Positions 9,023 to 17,678 of a stretch of DNA of 64,000 bases are shown here, in pieces. Position numbers and translations under genes: made by a program. Where the stretch lies: positions 372,001 through 436,000 of the forward strand of contig NZ_QUNI01000003.1 in NCBI RefSeq assembly GCF_003385115.1, read 5' to 3'. Each line of letters opens with the position of its first letter. Positions within the stretch are counted from its first letter, which is position 1. The DNA is from Flavobacterium aquicola. Its GTDB lineage: Bacteria; Bacteroidota; Bacteroidia; Flavobacteriales; Flavobacteriaceae. The notes under the pieces are model-generated. The model saw only the letters and a program-made list of their open reading frames with translations. It did not search any database and was not told the DNA's origin.

Positions 9023-9742
9023 ATGAGAAATAATTTAATGGTATTGTTTGTTTTTGTGAGTCAGTTTCATTTGCTGAATGCCCAGAATAATGCCGAAAAA
9101 AATATAATAGGAACTGTAGTTTCGGATTCAACAAAGCTGGAAGGCATCAGCGTGATTAATTGCATGAATAAAATGATGACAGTTACTGATAGAGAAGGCT
9201 GTTTTTCTATTCAGGCGAAGGAAGGTGATATTCTGAATTTTTCTGGAATTGATTATAAATATTTGAAAAGGTATGTTTACAAGTATGAATATAGTTCTGG
9301 ATTCATGGAAGTAAACATGGTCTTTAATAGTGTTGAATTGAATGAAGTTGTTATAAATAAAGATGCAGGTATAAATGCAGAAAATCTGGGAATAATTCCG
9401 CACGGACAAATTAAACTGACACCTCAGGAAAGAAAGCTGTATGCTAGTTCGGGCGGTATCCTGGGGATTTATAGTTATCTGTCTGGGGAAAGAGAAATGC
9501 TTAAAAAGAATATTGAAGTCGAAAAGAAAGAACTGCTGATGAAAAAGCTGGAGTATTTATTTCCCAATAAATATTATATAAAAACTTTAAAGATTCCGGC
9601 GGATCTCATCAAAGGGTTTCAATATTATTGTGTCGAAAATTCTGAATTTGCAAAATCATTAAATGGCAAGAATAAATCAATGAGTTTATTTCTAATGACT
9701 AATTTGGCTTCGGTTTATAACCAAAAAAGATTCGAAAATTAA
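9023..9742 (+). CDS. Exported carboxypeptidase-regulatory-like domain protein, paralogue 3
   Basis: A 239-residue protein with a signal peptide (MRNNLMVLFVFVSQFHLLNAQ) and the same two-part layout as paralogues 1 and 2: a regulatory-like beta-sandwich (GTVVSDSTKLEGISV, DREGCFSIQAKEGD, ELNEVVIN) and a C-terminal segment with KIPADLIKGFQYYCVEN. It is shorter in the linker after residue 145 than its neighbours. It follows paralogue 2 by 40 bp in the same direction and is clearly older in divergence. No catalytic motif is visible. Confidence 0.78.
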   Translation: MRNNLMVLFVFVSQFHLLNAQNNAEKNIIGTVVSDSTKLEGISVINCMNKMMTVTDREGCFSIQAKEGDILNFSGIDYKYLKRYVYKYEYSSGFMEVNMVFNSVELNEVVINKDAGINAENLGIIPHGQIKLTPQERKLYASSGGILGIYSYLSGEREMLKKNIEVEKKELLMKKLEYLFPNKYYIKTLKIPADLIKGFQYYCVENSEFAKSLNGKNKSMSLFLMTNLASVYNQKRFEN

Positions 9743-9872
9743 GGCTGGAAATGAAATTTTAAGCTGCGGGTATTGATTTTGAAAATGTCTGAAAGGTTTC
9801 TGGGTAAAATAATTAACATACATGAAGGCAAAGTTTTAAATAAATGCGTAAATTTAATAGTTAAAAATAATG

Positions 9873-9880
9873 TAGTTTTG
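9873..9880 (+). promoter_or_regulatory. Possible -7 element upstream of paralogue 4
   Basis: TAGTTTTG, an exact TAnnTTTG, about 45 bases before the ATG at 9926. No convincing TTTG lies at the -33 position, so this is tentative. The 183-bp gap after paralogue 3 would otherwise leave the 9926-13504 genes dependent on read-through. Confidence 0.35.
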
Positions 9881-9925
9881 ACTATATGAAATCTTTAAAC
9901 GTGTTAATGCCTTAAGTAGTTATAA

Positions 9926-10684
9926 ATGAGAAATATATTAAAAATACTGATTCTGTGTTTGAGTTGTCAATTCTGTTTTAGTCAAATGCTGACTCGAAAA
10001 ACGCTGCATGGAAAAATAGTTAATGAATCTTCTTCCATAGAAAGCGGGCTGGTTTTTAATATAAATTCACATTCAGGGGATTTGGTTGATAATAAAGGAT
10101 TGTTTAGTATCTTGGCCAAAGTTAATGATACTTTGCTTGTTACCAGTCTGGGGTATAAAAGTGAAAAAATTGTGATTAAACAAACTGACTTTTCTTCATC
10201 GTTTTTCACTATAAAATTACACGCCGTAGCGAACGAATTGCTTTCAGTCGTGGTCTATGCTAAACATGTGCCGCATACCGAATTCGGGAGCACTCAAAAA
10301 ATTGTGGATACCCAGTATTATGATGATGCACAATCTTCTCCAAATAATATTACGATGATGCCGTCTGGAACTGGAGATCCTAATGCGATGGATGTTATTA
10401 GGGTTTATAATAAAATCTTTAAACATTTATTTAAAAGTAATCCTGAAAAGTCTGATTTTGTTTCGGATGTAACTTTCACCAGTGTTGCTATGCATAGTGT
10501 GAGTTATTCATTTTTTACAGATAAGTTGAAAATTAAAGACGATCAGATTGGACTTTTTCTGTTATATTGTGAAAATGATCCAAAGTCTAAAACTCTGCTT
10601 GATCCTAACCAGCAATTTGAGATTATGGATTTTTTAATCAATAAATATGATGCATACAAGCATATTGCTTCTGTAGAAAAATGA
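9926..10684 (+). CDS. Exported carboxypeptidase-regulatory-like domain protein, divergent paralogue 4
   Basis: A 252-residue protein with signal peptide (MRNILKILILCLSCQFCFSQ) and a carboxypeptidase-regulatory-like sandwich (LHGKIVNESSSIESGLVF, DNKGLFSILAKVNDTLLV, ANELLSVVVYAK). The C-terminal segment differs from the other three but keeps the same length and ends with a KDDQIGLFLLYCENDP block comparable to their FQYYCVEN block. Its stop overlaps the next start as ATGA (10681-10684), so it is translationally coupled to the DUF6702 gene. That coupling is typical of this gene order in flavobacteria as I remember it. Confidence 0.75.
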   Translation: MRNILKILILCLSCQFCFSQMLTRKTLHGKIVNESSSIESGLVFNINSHSGDLVDNKGLFSILAKVNDTLLVTSLGYKSEKIVIKQTDFSSSFFTIKLHAVANELLSVVVYAKHVPHTEFGSTQKIVDTQYYDDAQSSPNNITMMPSGTGDPNAMDVIRVYNKIFKHLFKSNPEKSDFVSDVTFTSVAMHSVSYSFFTDKLKIKDDQIGLFLLYCENDPKSKTLLDPNQQFEIMDFLINKYDAYKHIASVEK

Positions 10685-11187
10685 AAAGAGGAATAGTTGC
10701 GGGATTGGTAATATTTGTTTTGGTCTTTTCCATGAGCAGCTTTGATATGCATAAATTTTATATGGCGATTTATCAAATCAATTATGCATCCGAAAAGAAA
10801 ATGTTGCAGGTTACAACTCGAATTTTTGTCGATGATCTAGATAAAGCATTGGAAAAAAAATACAATAAAAAGTTTTTTTTAGGAACAAATAAAGAAACTG
10901 CAGAATCTGTTGATTTATTGAAAAAATACTTAGCAGAGAATTTTTATTTGAAGGTTGACGGACAGTCAAAAGCAATGAATTTTTTAAGTAAAGAAATGGA
11001 TGGCGATGTGCTGGTCTGTTATTTAAATGCCAAAGAAATCTCAAAAATAAAGACGATAGAAATTAATAATTCGGTATTAATTGAAAGTTTTCCTGAACAG
11101 CAAAACATTGTGCATATAAATGCATTTAATATCAAAAAAAGCTTTCTTTTCACTGAAACTTCAACGAAAGAAGTGTTAAAATATTAG
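10681..11187 (+). CDS. DUF6702 family protein
   Basis: A 168-residue protein with a hydrophobic N-terminal segment (residues 4-21) and the pattern HKFYMAIYQINYASEKKMLQVTTRIFVDDLD. That pattern characterises the DUF6702 family, small exported proteins found beside M1 peptidases in flavobacteria; some have been misannotated as peptidase E. No catalytic residues are apparent. It starts within the stop codon of the preceding gene and lies 67 bp before the M1 peptidase, so the three genes probably form one unit. Biochemical role unknown. Confidence 0.72.
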   Translation: MKRGIVAGLVIFVLVFSMSSFDMHKFYMAIYQINYASEKKMLQVTTRIFVDDLDKALEKKYNKKFFLGTNKETAESVDLLKKYLAENFYLKVDGQSKAMNFLSKEMDGDVLVCYLNAKEISKIKTIEINNSVLIESFPEQQNIVHINAFNIKKSFLFTETSTKEVLKY

Positions 11188-11254
11188 AGGTTAATACGTG
11201 TTTTGTTAAAAAAACGCTATTTTCACCGCTTAAACGCAACTCTAGTAATAATTT

Positions 11255-13504
11255 ATGAGAAAATTTTCACTATTATTTATTCTTCCAACTGTTTTATTGG
11301 CACAAGAAAAAGTGGTTACTCCTAACGTTAAAGAAGGAAGTAAGTATGATACTAACAAGTTTAGTCAAATGTATGATTTATTGGCAACGCCAAATATGTT
11401 TCGTACAGCTTCAGGTGCGCCTGGCCCTGCATATTATCAGCAGCAGGCTGATTACAAGATTGATGTAGAACTTGATGATAAGAAAGCTAAATTGAGTGGC
11501 TCTGAAACAATTACCTACTACAATAATTCGCCTGATAATCTGGAGTATTTGTGGATACAGCTGGATCAAAATCAAGGTGCGAAAAACTCTCAGTCACCAT
11601 TAGCTGAAAATAAAAAAATAGAAGCCGTTTTAACTCCTGCTAAATTTACAGAGGAATATCTAAAACAGGATCCAGAACGCGGCTTTAATATTGAATACGT
11701 AAAAGATTCGAAAGGAAACTCAATGGCATACACCATCAATCAGACTATGATGCGTATCAATTTGGTTACTCCTATGAAGCCAGGTGAAAAACTTGTGTTT
11801 TCTATAAAATGGTGGTACAATATTAATAACTATCAAAAAGAGACTGGCAATGGCCGTTCTGGCTATGAACTGTTTGAAAAAGATGGAAATAGATTATATG
11901 TTATTGCCCAGTTTTATCCTCGAATGGCTGTTTATAATGATGTTGAGGGCTGGCAGAATATGCAGTTTTGGGGTGGCGGTGAATTCGCCTTGCCATTCGG
12001 TAATTTCGATGTCAATATAACTGTTCCTGCAGATCACGTTGTAGATGCTACCGGAGAATTACTCAATAGAAGCGAAGTTTTTACTGCTGAGCAGGTGAAA
12101 AGATATGAATTGGCTCAGAAATCTTTTGATAAACCTGTGGTTATTGTAACTCAGGCAGAAGCTGAAATAACAGAAAAAGGATTTTCAGACAAGAAAAAAA
12201 CATGGAAATTCAGCGCTAAGAATGTTAGGGATTTTGGAATTGCCAGCTCTAGAAAATTCATTTACGATGCTATGGCAGTTCAGTTGAGTAATAAAGTAGT
12301 GATGGCTGAATCGGTTTATCCAAAAGAAGCTAATCCGCTTTGGGGAGAAACATCGACAAAAACAGTTGCGCATACATTGAAAAGTTATTCTTCCCATACT
12401 TTTGATTATCCTTATCCAAAAGCAGTATCAGTTTCGGCTGCAGATCAGGGAATGGAATATCCTATGATTTGCTGGAATTTTGGGCGTCCAGATGAAAATG
12501 GAGTGACTAGTGAACAAGTAAAAAACGGAATGATTGGTGTTGTGGTTCACGAAGTAGGGCATAACTTTTTTCCAATGATTGTTAACTCAGACGAGCGCCA
12601 ATGGACTTGGATGGACGAAGGATTGAATTCATTTATGGAATATATGGCAGAGCAGGAATTAGGAACTAATTTTCCTTCCCGTCGTGGTCCAGCCAAAAAT
12701 ATTGTTCCTTACATGAGCGGCGATCAAAATTTTTTAGAGCCTATTATGTCAAATTCTGAAAGCATTCATCAATTTGGAAATAACGCATACGGCAAACCAG
12801 CAACGGGTCTTAATATTTTAAGAGAAACTATTATGGGGCGCGAACTGTTTGATTATGCTTTCAAAATGTATGCAAACAGATGGAAGTTTAAACATCCAAC
12901 GCCGGAGGACTTTTTTAGAACAATGGAAGATGCTTCTGCTGTTGATTTGGATTGGTTTTTTAGAGGCTGGTTTTATACTACAGACTTCGTAGATATTGGA
13001 ATCAAAGATGTAAAACAGTATTATGTGACCGAAACTCCAACTGTAGCTTTGAAAGATGCTAAAATTAATAAAAAACGTTTTGGTACAGAAAAGGGACCAT
13101 TTGTATATTTGGTTGCTGGAGATAATGCAGAATTAAATCCCGATTCGAAAAAATCATTGAAGCTGGAAGAAGTAAAATTGCTTTCAGTTTATGTTGATCA
13201 GAATATTACTCCAGAGGAAAAAGCGAATTTAAAAAACCCTAAATACTTTTATGAAGTAGAATTCAATAAGCCGGGAGGAATGCCAATGCCGATTATTGTC
13301 CAAATTACTTATGAAGATGGAGCTGTAGAAAATTACAAATATCCAGCACAGATCTGGAGAAAAAATAATGTGACTGCTAAGAAAGTTTATGCTGTTGCAA
13401 AAGCTATTAAACAAATTCAGATTGATCCAAAATTAGAAACTGCCGATATTGATGTAACAAATAATACATGGCCGAAAGCAGAAGTAAAATCAAAGTTTGA
13501 TTAA
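11255..13504 (+). CDS. M1 family metallopeptidase, exported
   Basis: A 749-residue zinc aminopeptidase-like protein. The signal peptide covers about residues 1-16. The gluzincin motif HEVGH is at 432-436 and the third zinc ligand Glu455 lies in WTWMDEGLNSF, giving the standard HExxH-x18-E spacing. The usual GAMEN exopeptidase motif is replaced by DQGMEYP upstream of the zinc site, as in the bacterial M1 subgroup found in Bacteroidota. The C-terminal region (after about residue 580) is beta-rich. The protein probably works in the periplasm or at the surface on peptides; the linked DUF6702 and regulatory-like proteins may assist it, which is inference. Confidence 0.88.
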   Translation: MRKFSLLFILPTVLLAQEKVVTPNVKEGSKYDTNKFSQMYDLLATPNMFRTASGAPGPAYYQQQADYKIDVELDDKKAKLSGSETITYYNNSPDNLEYLWIQLDQNQGAKNSQSPLAENKKIEAVLTPAKFTEEYLKQDPERGFNIEYVKDSKGNSMAYTINQTMMRINLVTPMKPGEKLVFSIKWWYNINNYQKETGNGRSGYELFEKDGNRLYVIAQFYPRMAVYNDVEGWQNMQFWGGGEFALPFGNFDVNITVPADHVVDATGELLNRSEVFTAEQVKRYELAQKSFDKPVVIVTQAEAEITEKGFSDKKKTWKFSAKNVRDFGIASSRKFIYDAMAVQLSNKVVMAESVYPKEANPLWGETSTKTVAHTLKSYSSHTFDYPYPKAVSVSAADQGMEYPMICWNFGRPDENGVTSEQVKNGMIGVVVHEVGHNFFPMIVNSDERQWTWMDEGLNSFMEYMAEQELGTNFPSRRGPAKNIVPYMSGDQNFLEPIMSNSESIHQFGNNAYGKPATGLNILRETIMGRELFDYAFKMYANRWKFKHPTPEDFFRTMEDASAVDLDWFFRGWFYTTDFVDIGIKDVKQYYVTETPTVALKDAKINKKRFGTEKGPFVYLVAGDNAELNPDSKKSLKLEEVKLLSVYVDQNITPEEKANLKNPKYFYEVEFNKPGGMPMPIIVQITYEDGAVENYKYPAQIWRKNNVTAKKVYAVAKAIKQIQIDPKLETADIDVTNNTWPKAEVKSKFD

Positions 13505-13529
13505 TTAAGAAATACGATATTAATTTTCT

Positions 13530-13602
13530 GAGACGCTGCGTTTCTAAGATTTTGAAAGCTAAAAAAAGCTTAGAACCTTAGAAAATTAGCGTCTCTTTTT
13601 TT
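13530..13602 (+). terminator. Terminator after the M1 peptidase gene
   Basis: GAGACGCT (13530-13537) pairs with AGCGTCTC (13588-13595) and is followed by seven T. Inside, the right arm reads as octamers GCTTAGAA, CCTTAGAA, AATTAGCG (13568-13591), linking it to the octamer arrays elsewhere in the window. Confidence 0.75.
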
Positions 13603-13637
13603 AAGACAATTTTAAAAGACAAAGTTTTAAAATTTAA

Positions 13638-13645
13638 TATCTTTG
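13638..13645 (+). promoter_or_regulatory. -7 element of the tatA-PAP2 unit
   Basis: TATCTTTG, an exact TAnnTTTG identical to the tRNA-Gly element, located 20 bases before the ATG at 13666 and just downstream of a terminator. No clear -33 TTTG accompanies it. Confidence 0.5.
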
Positions 13646-13665
13646 CTTTATTAAATGAAAAAATT

Positions 13666-14064
13666 ATGTTTGGAATAGGAGGAGGCGAATTAGTTTTTAT
13701 TATGTTTATCGTATTGATGCTTTTTGGATCTGATAAAGTTCCAGAAATGGCGCGAACAATGGGGAAAGCAATGGCACAGCTTAAAAATGCAACCAACGAT
13801 ATCAAAAGTGAAATTCAAAAAGGAGCCGAAGCCAATGGTTTTGATCAAAAGACCTTGAATGAATTGACAGGCGGTATTAATTCGGAAATTAATAAAGCTA
13901 AAAATAGTCTTTTGGGTGATACATCTAGTGCATTTAATGGCATTGAAGATACTTTTACTTCCGAACTCAATAAAACAAAAGAAAGTGTAGCGAGCGGTAC
14001 AACAAATCAAGATGGTTCCTCAATTTTAGATGATATAACAGGACCAGTAAAACGCCAAATGTAA
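13666..14064 (+). CDS. tatA: Sec-independent protein translocase subunit TatA/B family
   Basis: A 132-residue protein with one N-terminal membrane helix (residues about 6-24) followed by an amphipathic helix (PEMARTMGKAMAQLKNATND) and a polar tail. The short glycine-rich start MFGIGGGE and the FGSDKVPE hinge fit TatA/TatE-like pore components of twin-arginine export. It is longer than E. coli TatA (89), as is common in flavobacteria. Its TAA stop shares a base with the next ATG (TAATG at 14062-14066), indicating coupling with the PAP2 phosphatase. No tatC is present in this window. Confidence 0.85.
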   Translation: MFGIGGGELVFIMFIVLMLFGSDKVPEMARTMGKAMAQLKNATNDIKSEIQKGAEANGFDQKTLNELTGGINSEINKAKNSLLGDTSSAFNGIEDTFTSELNKTKESVASGTTNQDGSSILDDITGPVKRQM

Positions 14065-14627
14065 TGCTGGAAAAAATACTTGCTTTAGATACCCAGTTGT
14101 TTATTTATCTTAATAGTTTAGGATCCGAAAGATATGACGCATTGTGGCTGATTATTACCAAACAAGTCAATTGGATTCCCTTTTTTTTACTATTATTTTA
14201 TCTCATTTATACTAAATTAGGTCTCAGGAAAACAGGTTATTTATTATTATTTGTAGCCGTTCTTGTATTGGCTACCGACCAAATTACAAACCTCTTCAAA
14301 TATACATTTCAACGTGCAAGACCTTGTAATAATCCCGAAATAAACACTATTATAAGAGTAGTTCAATCGCGTAGTTCTTTCAGTTTTTTTTCTGGACATG
14401 CGGCTAATACTATGGCTGTTGCGACTTTTTTATATTCTATATTTAAGAAGCAGTTTAAGTATTTTGGACTATTATTTCTTTGGCCGTTAATCTTTGCTTA
14501 CAGCCGTATTTATTTGGGCCTGCATTACCCGCTGGACATTCTTTCAGGGTATCTGTGCGGATTTATTTTGGGATATCTTATGTTTAAAGGATACCAATTT
14601 ACTCAGATAAAGTATTTTCCACTATAA
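14064..14627 (+). CDS. PAP2 family phosphatase, integral membrane
   Basis: A 187-residue membrane protein with about five hydrophobic segments. The three acid-phosphatase motifs are all present: K79-x6-RP (KYTFQRARP), SFFSGH with His112, and SRxxxGxHxPxD (SRIYLGLHYPLD, residues 147-158) with His154. Members dephosphorylate lipid phosphates such as phosphatidic acid or undecaprenyl diphosphate at the outer face of the cytoplasmic membrane. Undecaprenyl-diphosphate phosphatase activity is a reasonable guess. The SFFSGH motif has Phe-Ser where PSGH is more usual. Coupled to tatA by a one-base overlap. Confidence 0.85.
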   Translation: MLEKILALDTQLFIYLNSLGSERYDALWLIITKQVNWIPFFLLLFYLIYTKLGLRKTGYLLLFVAVLVLATDQITNLFKYTFQRARPCNNPEINTIIRVVQSRSSFSFFSGHAANTMAVATFLYSIFKKQFKYFGLLFLWPLIFAYSRIYLGLHYPLDILSGYLCGFILGYLMFKGYQFTQIKYFPL

Positions 14628-14703
14628 ATTAAGCAGTTTTTTCAGTTCTGCATTTCATCTCGATTTAGAAATTATTTATCGTTATGTTTCTGTACATCTT
14701 CCT

Positions 14704-15345
14704 CTATAAAACTCTGCTAACAGTCAGGCCATCACGAATAGGAAGTAAAACAGTTTCTATTCTTGGGTCATTTTTAAGAAGCAGATTGTATTCTACTAGA
14801 ATTTTGGTGCTATTGTCATTTGGGTGTATTGGTTCAAGTACTTTACCGCTCCACAAAACATTATCCGATAAGATTATACCGCCTTTATTCATTTTTGGAA
14901 GAATCATTTCATAATAATTAAGGTAATTTTCTTTGTCTGCATCTATGAAAACTAAATCAAATTTTAAATCCAGATTGGGAATAATTTCAATGGCTTCGCC
15001 CAGATGCTGTACAATTTGTTTTCCCCATGGCGATTTGTCAAAATGCTTGCGCTGAAAATCAACTAATTCTTCCTTAATGTCAATGGTATGCAGCTGTCCA
15101 TTTTCCTGCATGCCTTCACATAAACACAAAGCTGAATAACCAGTGTAAGTACCAATTTCCAGTATATTCACAGGCCGGATCAATTTGGCCAGCATGCTCA
15201 AAACACGGCCCTGAAAATGGCCGCTCAGCATTCGCGGTAATAATATCTTCTGATAGGTTTCTTTGTTTAAAGCAGCTAATAATTCAGGTTCTTTTTCAGA
15301 ATGCTGCTCAATATAATCTTCTAAATCTTGTGAAATGAAATGCAT
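14704..15345 (-). CDS. Class I SAM-dependent O-methyltransferase (YrrM/caffeoyl-CoA type)
   Basis: A 213-residue protein of the methyltransferase_3 family. Motif I is ILEIGTYTGYSALCL (SAM binding), and the metal- and substrate-binding motif is DLVFIDADKENYLNYYEMI, followed by GGIILSDNVLWSGKV. Length and motifs agree with the cation-dependent O-methyltransferases related to YrrM and catechol or caffeoyl-CoA methyltransferases. The bacterial substrate cannot be inferred; some relatives modify tRNA (TrmR). The gene is monocistronic, convergent with the PAP2 gene. Confidence 0.85.
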   Translation of the reverse strand: MHFISQDLEDYIEQHSEKEPELLAALNKETYQKILLPRMLSGHFQGRVLSMLAKLIRPVNILEIGTYTGYSALCLCEGMQENGQLHTIDIKEELVDFQRKHFDKSPWGKQIVQHLGEAIEIIPNLDLKFDLVFIDADKENYLNYYEMILPKMNKGGIILSDNVLWSGKVLEPIHPNDNSTKILVEYNLLLKNDPRIETVLLPIRDGLTVSRVL

Positions 15346-15367
15346 TTGTTCGTTATTGAATTTGATG

Positions 15368-15375
15368 CAAAGTTA
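15368..15375 (-). promoter_or_regulatory. -7 element of the O-methyltransferase gene
   Basis: On the minus strand this reads TAACTTTG, an exact TAnnTTTG, about 23 bases before the ATG at 15345. No matching -33 TTTG is evident. Confidence 0.4.
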
Positions 15376-15500
15376 TTCATTTAACATTTATAAAAAAGGA
15401 GTTGTATTTTGATTTTATATTTGCAGTATTTGGTCCAAAACGAATTATTATCATTTAAAGATTCACTTTTACCTGAAAAGTTCTTATGAAAATCAAAATC

Positions 15501-15582
15501 ATAGCCCAGATAGCAGTGGAAATCCTTTTATTTTTTCCTTTAAAAAATAAAAGATTGTAACGGATAGCTGGAAACAGCTCCA
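15501..15582 (+). repeat. Candidate dispersed structured extragenic element
   Basis: About 82 bases with layered structure: an 11-bp perfect hairpin CTTTTATTTTT/AAAAATAAAAG, and a 5-bp hairpin AGCTG-GAAA-CAGCT closed by a GNRA tetraloop, flanked by AGCCCAGATAGCAG on the left. From memory, closely similar sequences recur between genes in other flavobacterial genomes, but that cannot be checked here and there is no second copy in this window. Confidence 0.45.
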
Positions 15583-15660
15583 AATTTTGAAAAATATTCG
15601 ATATAACGATTGTTTGGGTTGAGAGTCCTTTTTAGGATCAGTTTTTTAGAATCTGTTTTA

Positions 15661-15701
15661 AAAACAAAAATCCCAATAGAGCACATTGTCTTTAGGATTT
15701 A
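15661..15701 (-). terminator. Terminator of YceI-porin cassette A
   Basis: On the minus strand an imperfect hairpin AAATCC...GGATTT ends in TTTGTTTTT, 24 bases beyond the stop of the 15725 gene. Its tail resembles the terminator of cassette B, so the duplicated unit appears to include the terminator. Confidence 0.55.
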
Positions 15702-15724
15702 TATTGTGTAATTGAAAATAGAAT

Positions 15725-16279
15725 TTATATTTTATATAGGACAAAATGAATTACAAACTCATTTTTTACCTTGATGACACCACCCATTTTTGTTGGTGGT
15801 TCAAGTCCTAAATCGGTAAATTTTACAGCTACAGTTCCATCAAGAAATTCTTTTGTATTGGTGAGGCTGAGGTTTTGGTATGAAAGTGTTTTGTCAGTAA
15901 TACGTAAATTTAAACTGCATTTATAGCTGTTTCCAGAAGGCTTTATGTTGCTTATGGTGACAGTACTTTTTGGAAATTCCTTCACTTTGATTGTCGTTTT
16001 TAGATCTTTGTTCATAATCCTGTTGCCACAATCAAAATTGTTAGTTGAGATTTCAGATTTTAAACTGTTTTTTGTAGCCGAGTTTAAATAAATTGTGTCT
16101 CTGAAAGGATGCGGACAGTTACACTTGTATTTGCCTACTGTGGAATTTCCCAGAATTTCTATTTTTATCTGGTTAATTATTATAGTATTTGAGTCTGTAA
16201 ACAAAGAAATGGGTTTAGCACTCCCTAAAAAAAGGAAAAGTGCTAAACCTGTTACTATAAAAATTATTTTTTGTTTCAT
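15725..16279 (-). CDS. YceI-like exported protein, cassette A third gene
   Basis: A 184-residue product from the ATG at 16279, one base beyond the porin stop; an upstream ATG at 16303 lies inside the porin gene and would spoil the signal peptide. After the leader, the layout of strands (LGNSTVGKYKC, NRIMNKDLKTTIKV, TVAVKFTDLGLEPPTKMGG, VIHFVLYKI) resembles a divergent YceI lipocalin-like barrel, a family that binds polyisoprenoid lipids in the periplasm. Cysteines in KYKC, NFDC and SYKC are shared with the paralogue at 18869 and could form disulfides. Remote YceI membership is my inference from pattern. Confidence 0.65.
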   Translation of the reverse strand: MKQKIIFIVTGLALFLFLGSAKPISLFTDSNTIIINQIKIEILGNSTVGKYKCNCPHPFRDTIYLNSATKNSLKSEISTNNFDCGNRIMNKDLKTTIKVKEFPKSTVTISNIKPSGNSYKCSLNLRITDKTLSYQNLSLTNTKEFLDGTVAVKFTDLGLEPPTKMGGVIKVKNEFVIHFVLYKI

Positions 16280-16280
16280 A

Positions 16281-17672
16281 TTAGAAAGTGATGGCTGCTT
16301 CAAACATTATTCCATTAAAATTACCGCCGTACAAATCGTTTAAGCTGTTTGTGCCGTATTGTGCATAGTCAGAATAATTTTGGTTTGTATAGGCTAATTT
16401 AGCAATAATATTTTTAGTCATAAACCAGCCTAAACTAGATTCAAATCTGTTTACTTCTACCTCACTTGTGGCATTAGACAATTTACCTGATACTATATTG
16501 TATCTAGCTCCTACATAGAATTTTTCTTCTTTCCCGAATCGGTACACTAAATCAGCAGCGTATTGATCTACTTTACGGGTTTCGTCAGTTCCTTTATGAT
16601 CTCCACCGCTGGTAAATTCAAGTGTTCCGAAAAATTCAAGCCCTTTGTATTTTACAAATGGGTTAACCATAAATGCTGTATACCAGTTTCCGTATCCAGG
16701 ACTGAATCTGCCTGTTGTAGCATTTTTCTCTGGGTCAAAGTTGTTTGGTACAGGAATTGCGTTGTAGTTATAGTCTTGGTGAGACATAACCCCAAAATAA
16801 CGGCTTCCGGCTCTGTCTGATCCCCAAGGGTTTGAACTCATGTTTGCGTTATGATTATATGATCCTGTAATCCTTACTCTCAAATCTTTATCTAATTGTT
16901 TATCGTATCCAAGTTTTGCCAATATAGTTGGACTTACTGTTGTGTTTTGGTTTGGAGAGGTTGGAGTTGCAGATTCAGAAACAAATTCGGCAACACCTTG
17001 ATTTAATTTACCGTTTGTGATACCAATCATGCTTACTAAGCCTTCTCTTTGGTAGTATACTTCCATTCCCATGTCAGTTTGGAACGAGTCCATGATATTG
17101 GCTTCAATAAAAGGATTTAGGAGTGCGTTACCGTTATCAGTTCTTCTAAAGTGAGAATCCCCGTAGTTATTTTCCATTTGTCCTATTTTGATGGTGGTAT
17201 ATTTCATTATATCCTCCATGAATCCTTTTTGAATGAAATCCAGTTTGTCAATTTGTAAATAACCGCCTTTTACCCATGTTTCGTTATGATGTCTTGAAGC
17301 AAGGTAAAGGTCTAGATTCACGCGTACTCCATCAGCTAATTGAGCACCAAAAGTCAAGTTTGCGGCAGGTAAATTGAAGTTGTTTTCCAGGCCGTTAAGT
17401 CTGTAATTTGTAATTACTGCTCCGTTTGAAGCTGTATATGATCCTTGCTCTTGGTCATTAAATGATTTTAAACCTTGGAACTGCATAGCAAATGCGCCTC
17501 CTAGATCAACACTCATACCTTCATACTCAACGTCATCTTTCTTAACATCAAACACGTTCAATCCGTCTTTGCTCCTCGGTATCTGATTCTGCATTTTTCT
17601 AAAAGATACTTGTTGCGCATTAACGGCAGTAAAGGACAATGCTCCTGCTAATAAAAATATTATTTTTTTCAT
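16281..17672 (-). CDS. Outer-membrane porin-like beta-barrel protein, cassette A
   Basis: A 463-residue protein with a signal peptide ending AVNAQQ and alternating aromatic strands ending in a C-terminal phenylalanine (MFEAAITF), as usual for outer-membrane barrels. Motifs such as TTIKIGQMENNYGDSHF and LYLASRHHNETW resemble OprO/OprP-type porins, though the substrate cannot be given. It shares the same framework along its whole length with the 19444 porin. Six bases separate it from the YceI gene upstream and one base from the YceI-like gene downstream, so the three are surely co-transcribed. Confidence 0.8.
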   Translation of the reverse strand: MKKIIFLLAGALSFTAVNAQQVSFRKMQNQIPRSKDGLNVFDVKKDDVEYEGMSVDLGGAFAMQFQGLKSFNDQEQGSYTASNGAVITNYRLNGLENNFNLPAANLTFGAQLADGVRVNLDLYLASRHHNETWVKGGYLQIDKLDFIQKGFMEDIMKYTTIKIGQMENNYGDSHFRRTDNGNALLNPFIEANIMDSFQTDMGMEVYYQREGLVSMIGITNGKLNQGVAEFVSESATPTSPNQNTTVSPTILAKLGYDKQLDKDLRVRITGSYNHNANMSSNPWGSDRAGSRYFGVMSHQDYNYNAIPVPNNFDPEKNATTGRFSPGYGNWYTAFMVNPFVKYKGLEFFGTLEFTSGGDHKGTDETRKVDQYAADLVYRFGKEEKFYVGARYNIVSGKLSNATSEVEVNRFESSLGWFMTKNIIAKLAYTNQNYSDYAQYGTNSLNDLYGGNFNGIMFEAAITF

Positions 17673-17678
17673 AGTTGG

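Larger units (their letters stand above)
15346..15724. other. Intergenic region with a structured element
   Basis: About 380 bases between the O-methyltransferase start and the end of the first YceI-porin cassette. It contains the O-methyltransferase -7 box, a plus-strand TATATTTG (15416-15423) that faces no gene, the hairpin element at 15501-15582, and the cassette terminator. No coding frame is visible. Confidence 0.6.

Noticed and set aside
16280..16303. Earlier ATG for the 15725 gene
   Set aside because: It lies inside the porin gene and would put polar residues ahead of the signal peptide; the ATG at 16279 is better.
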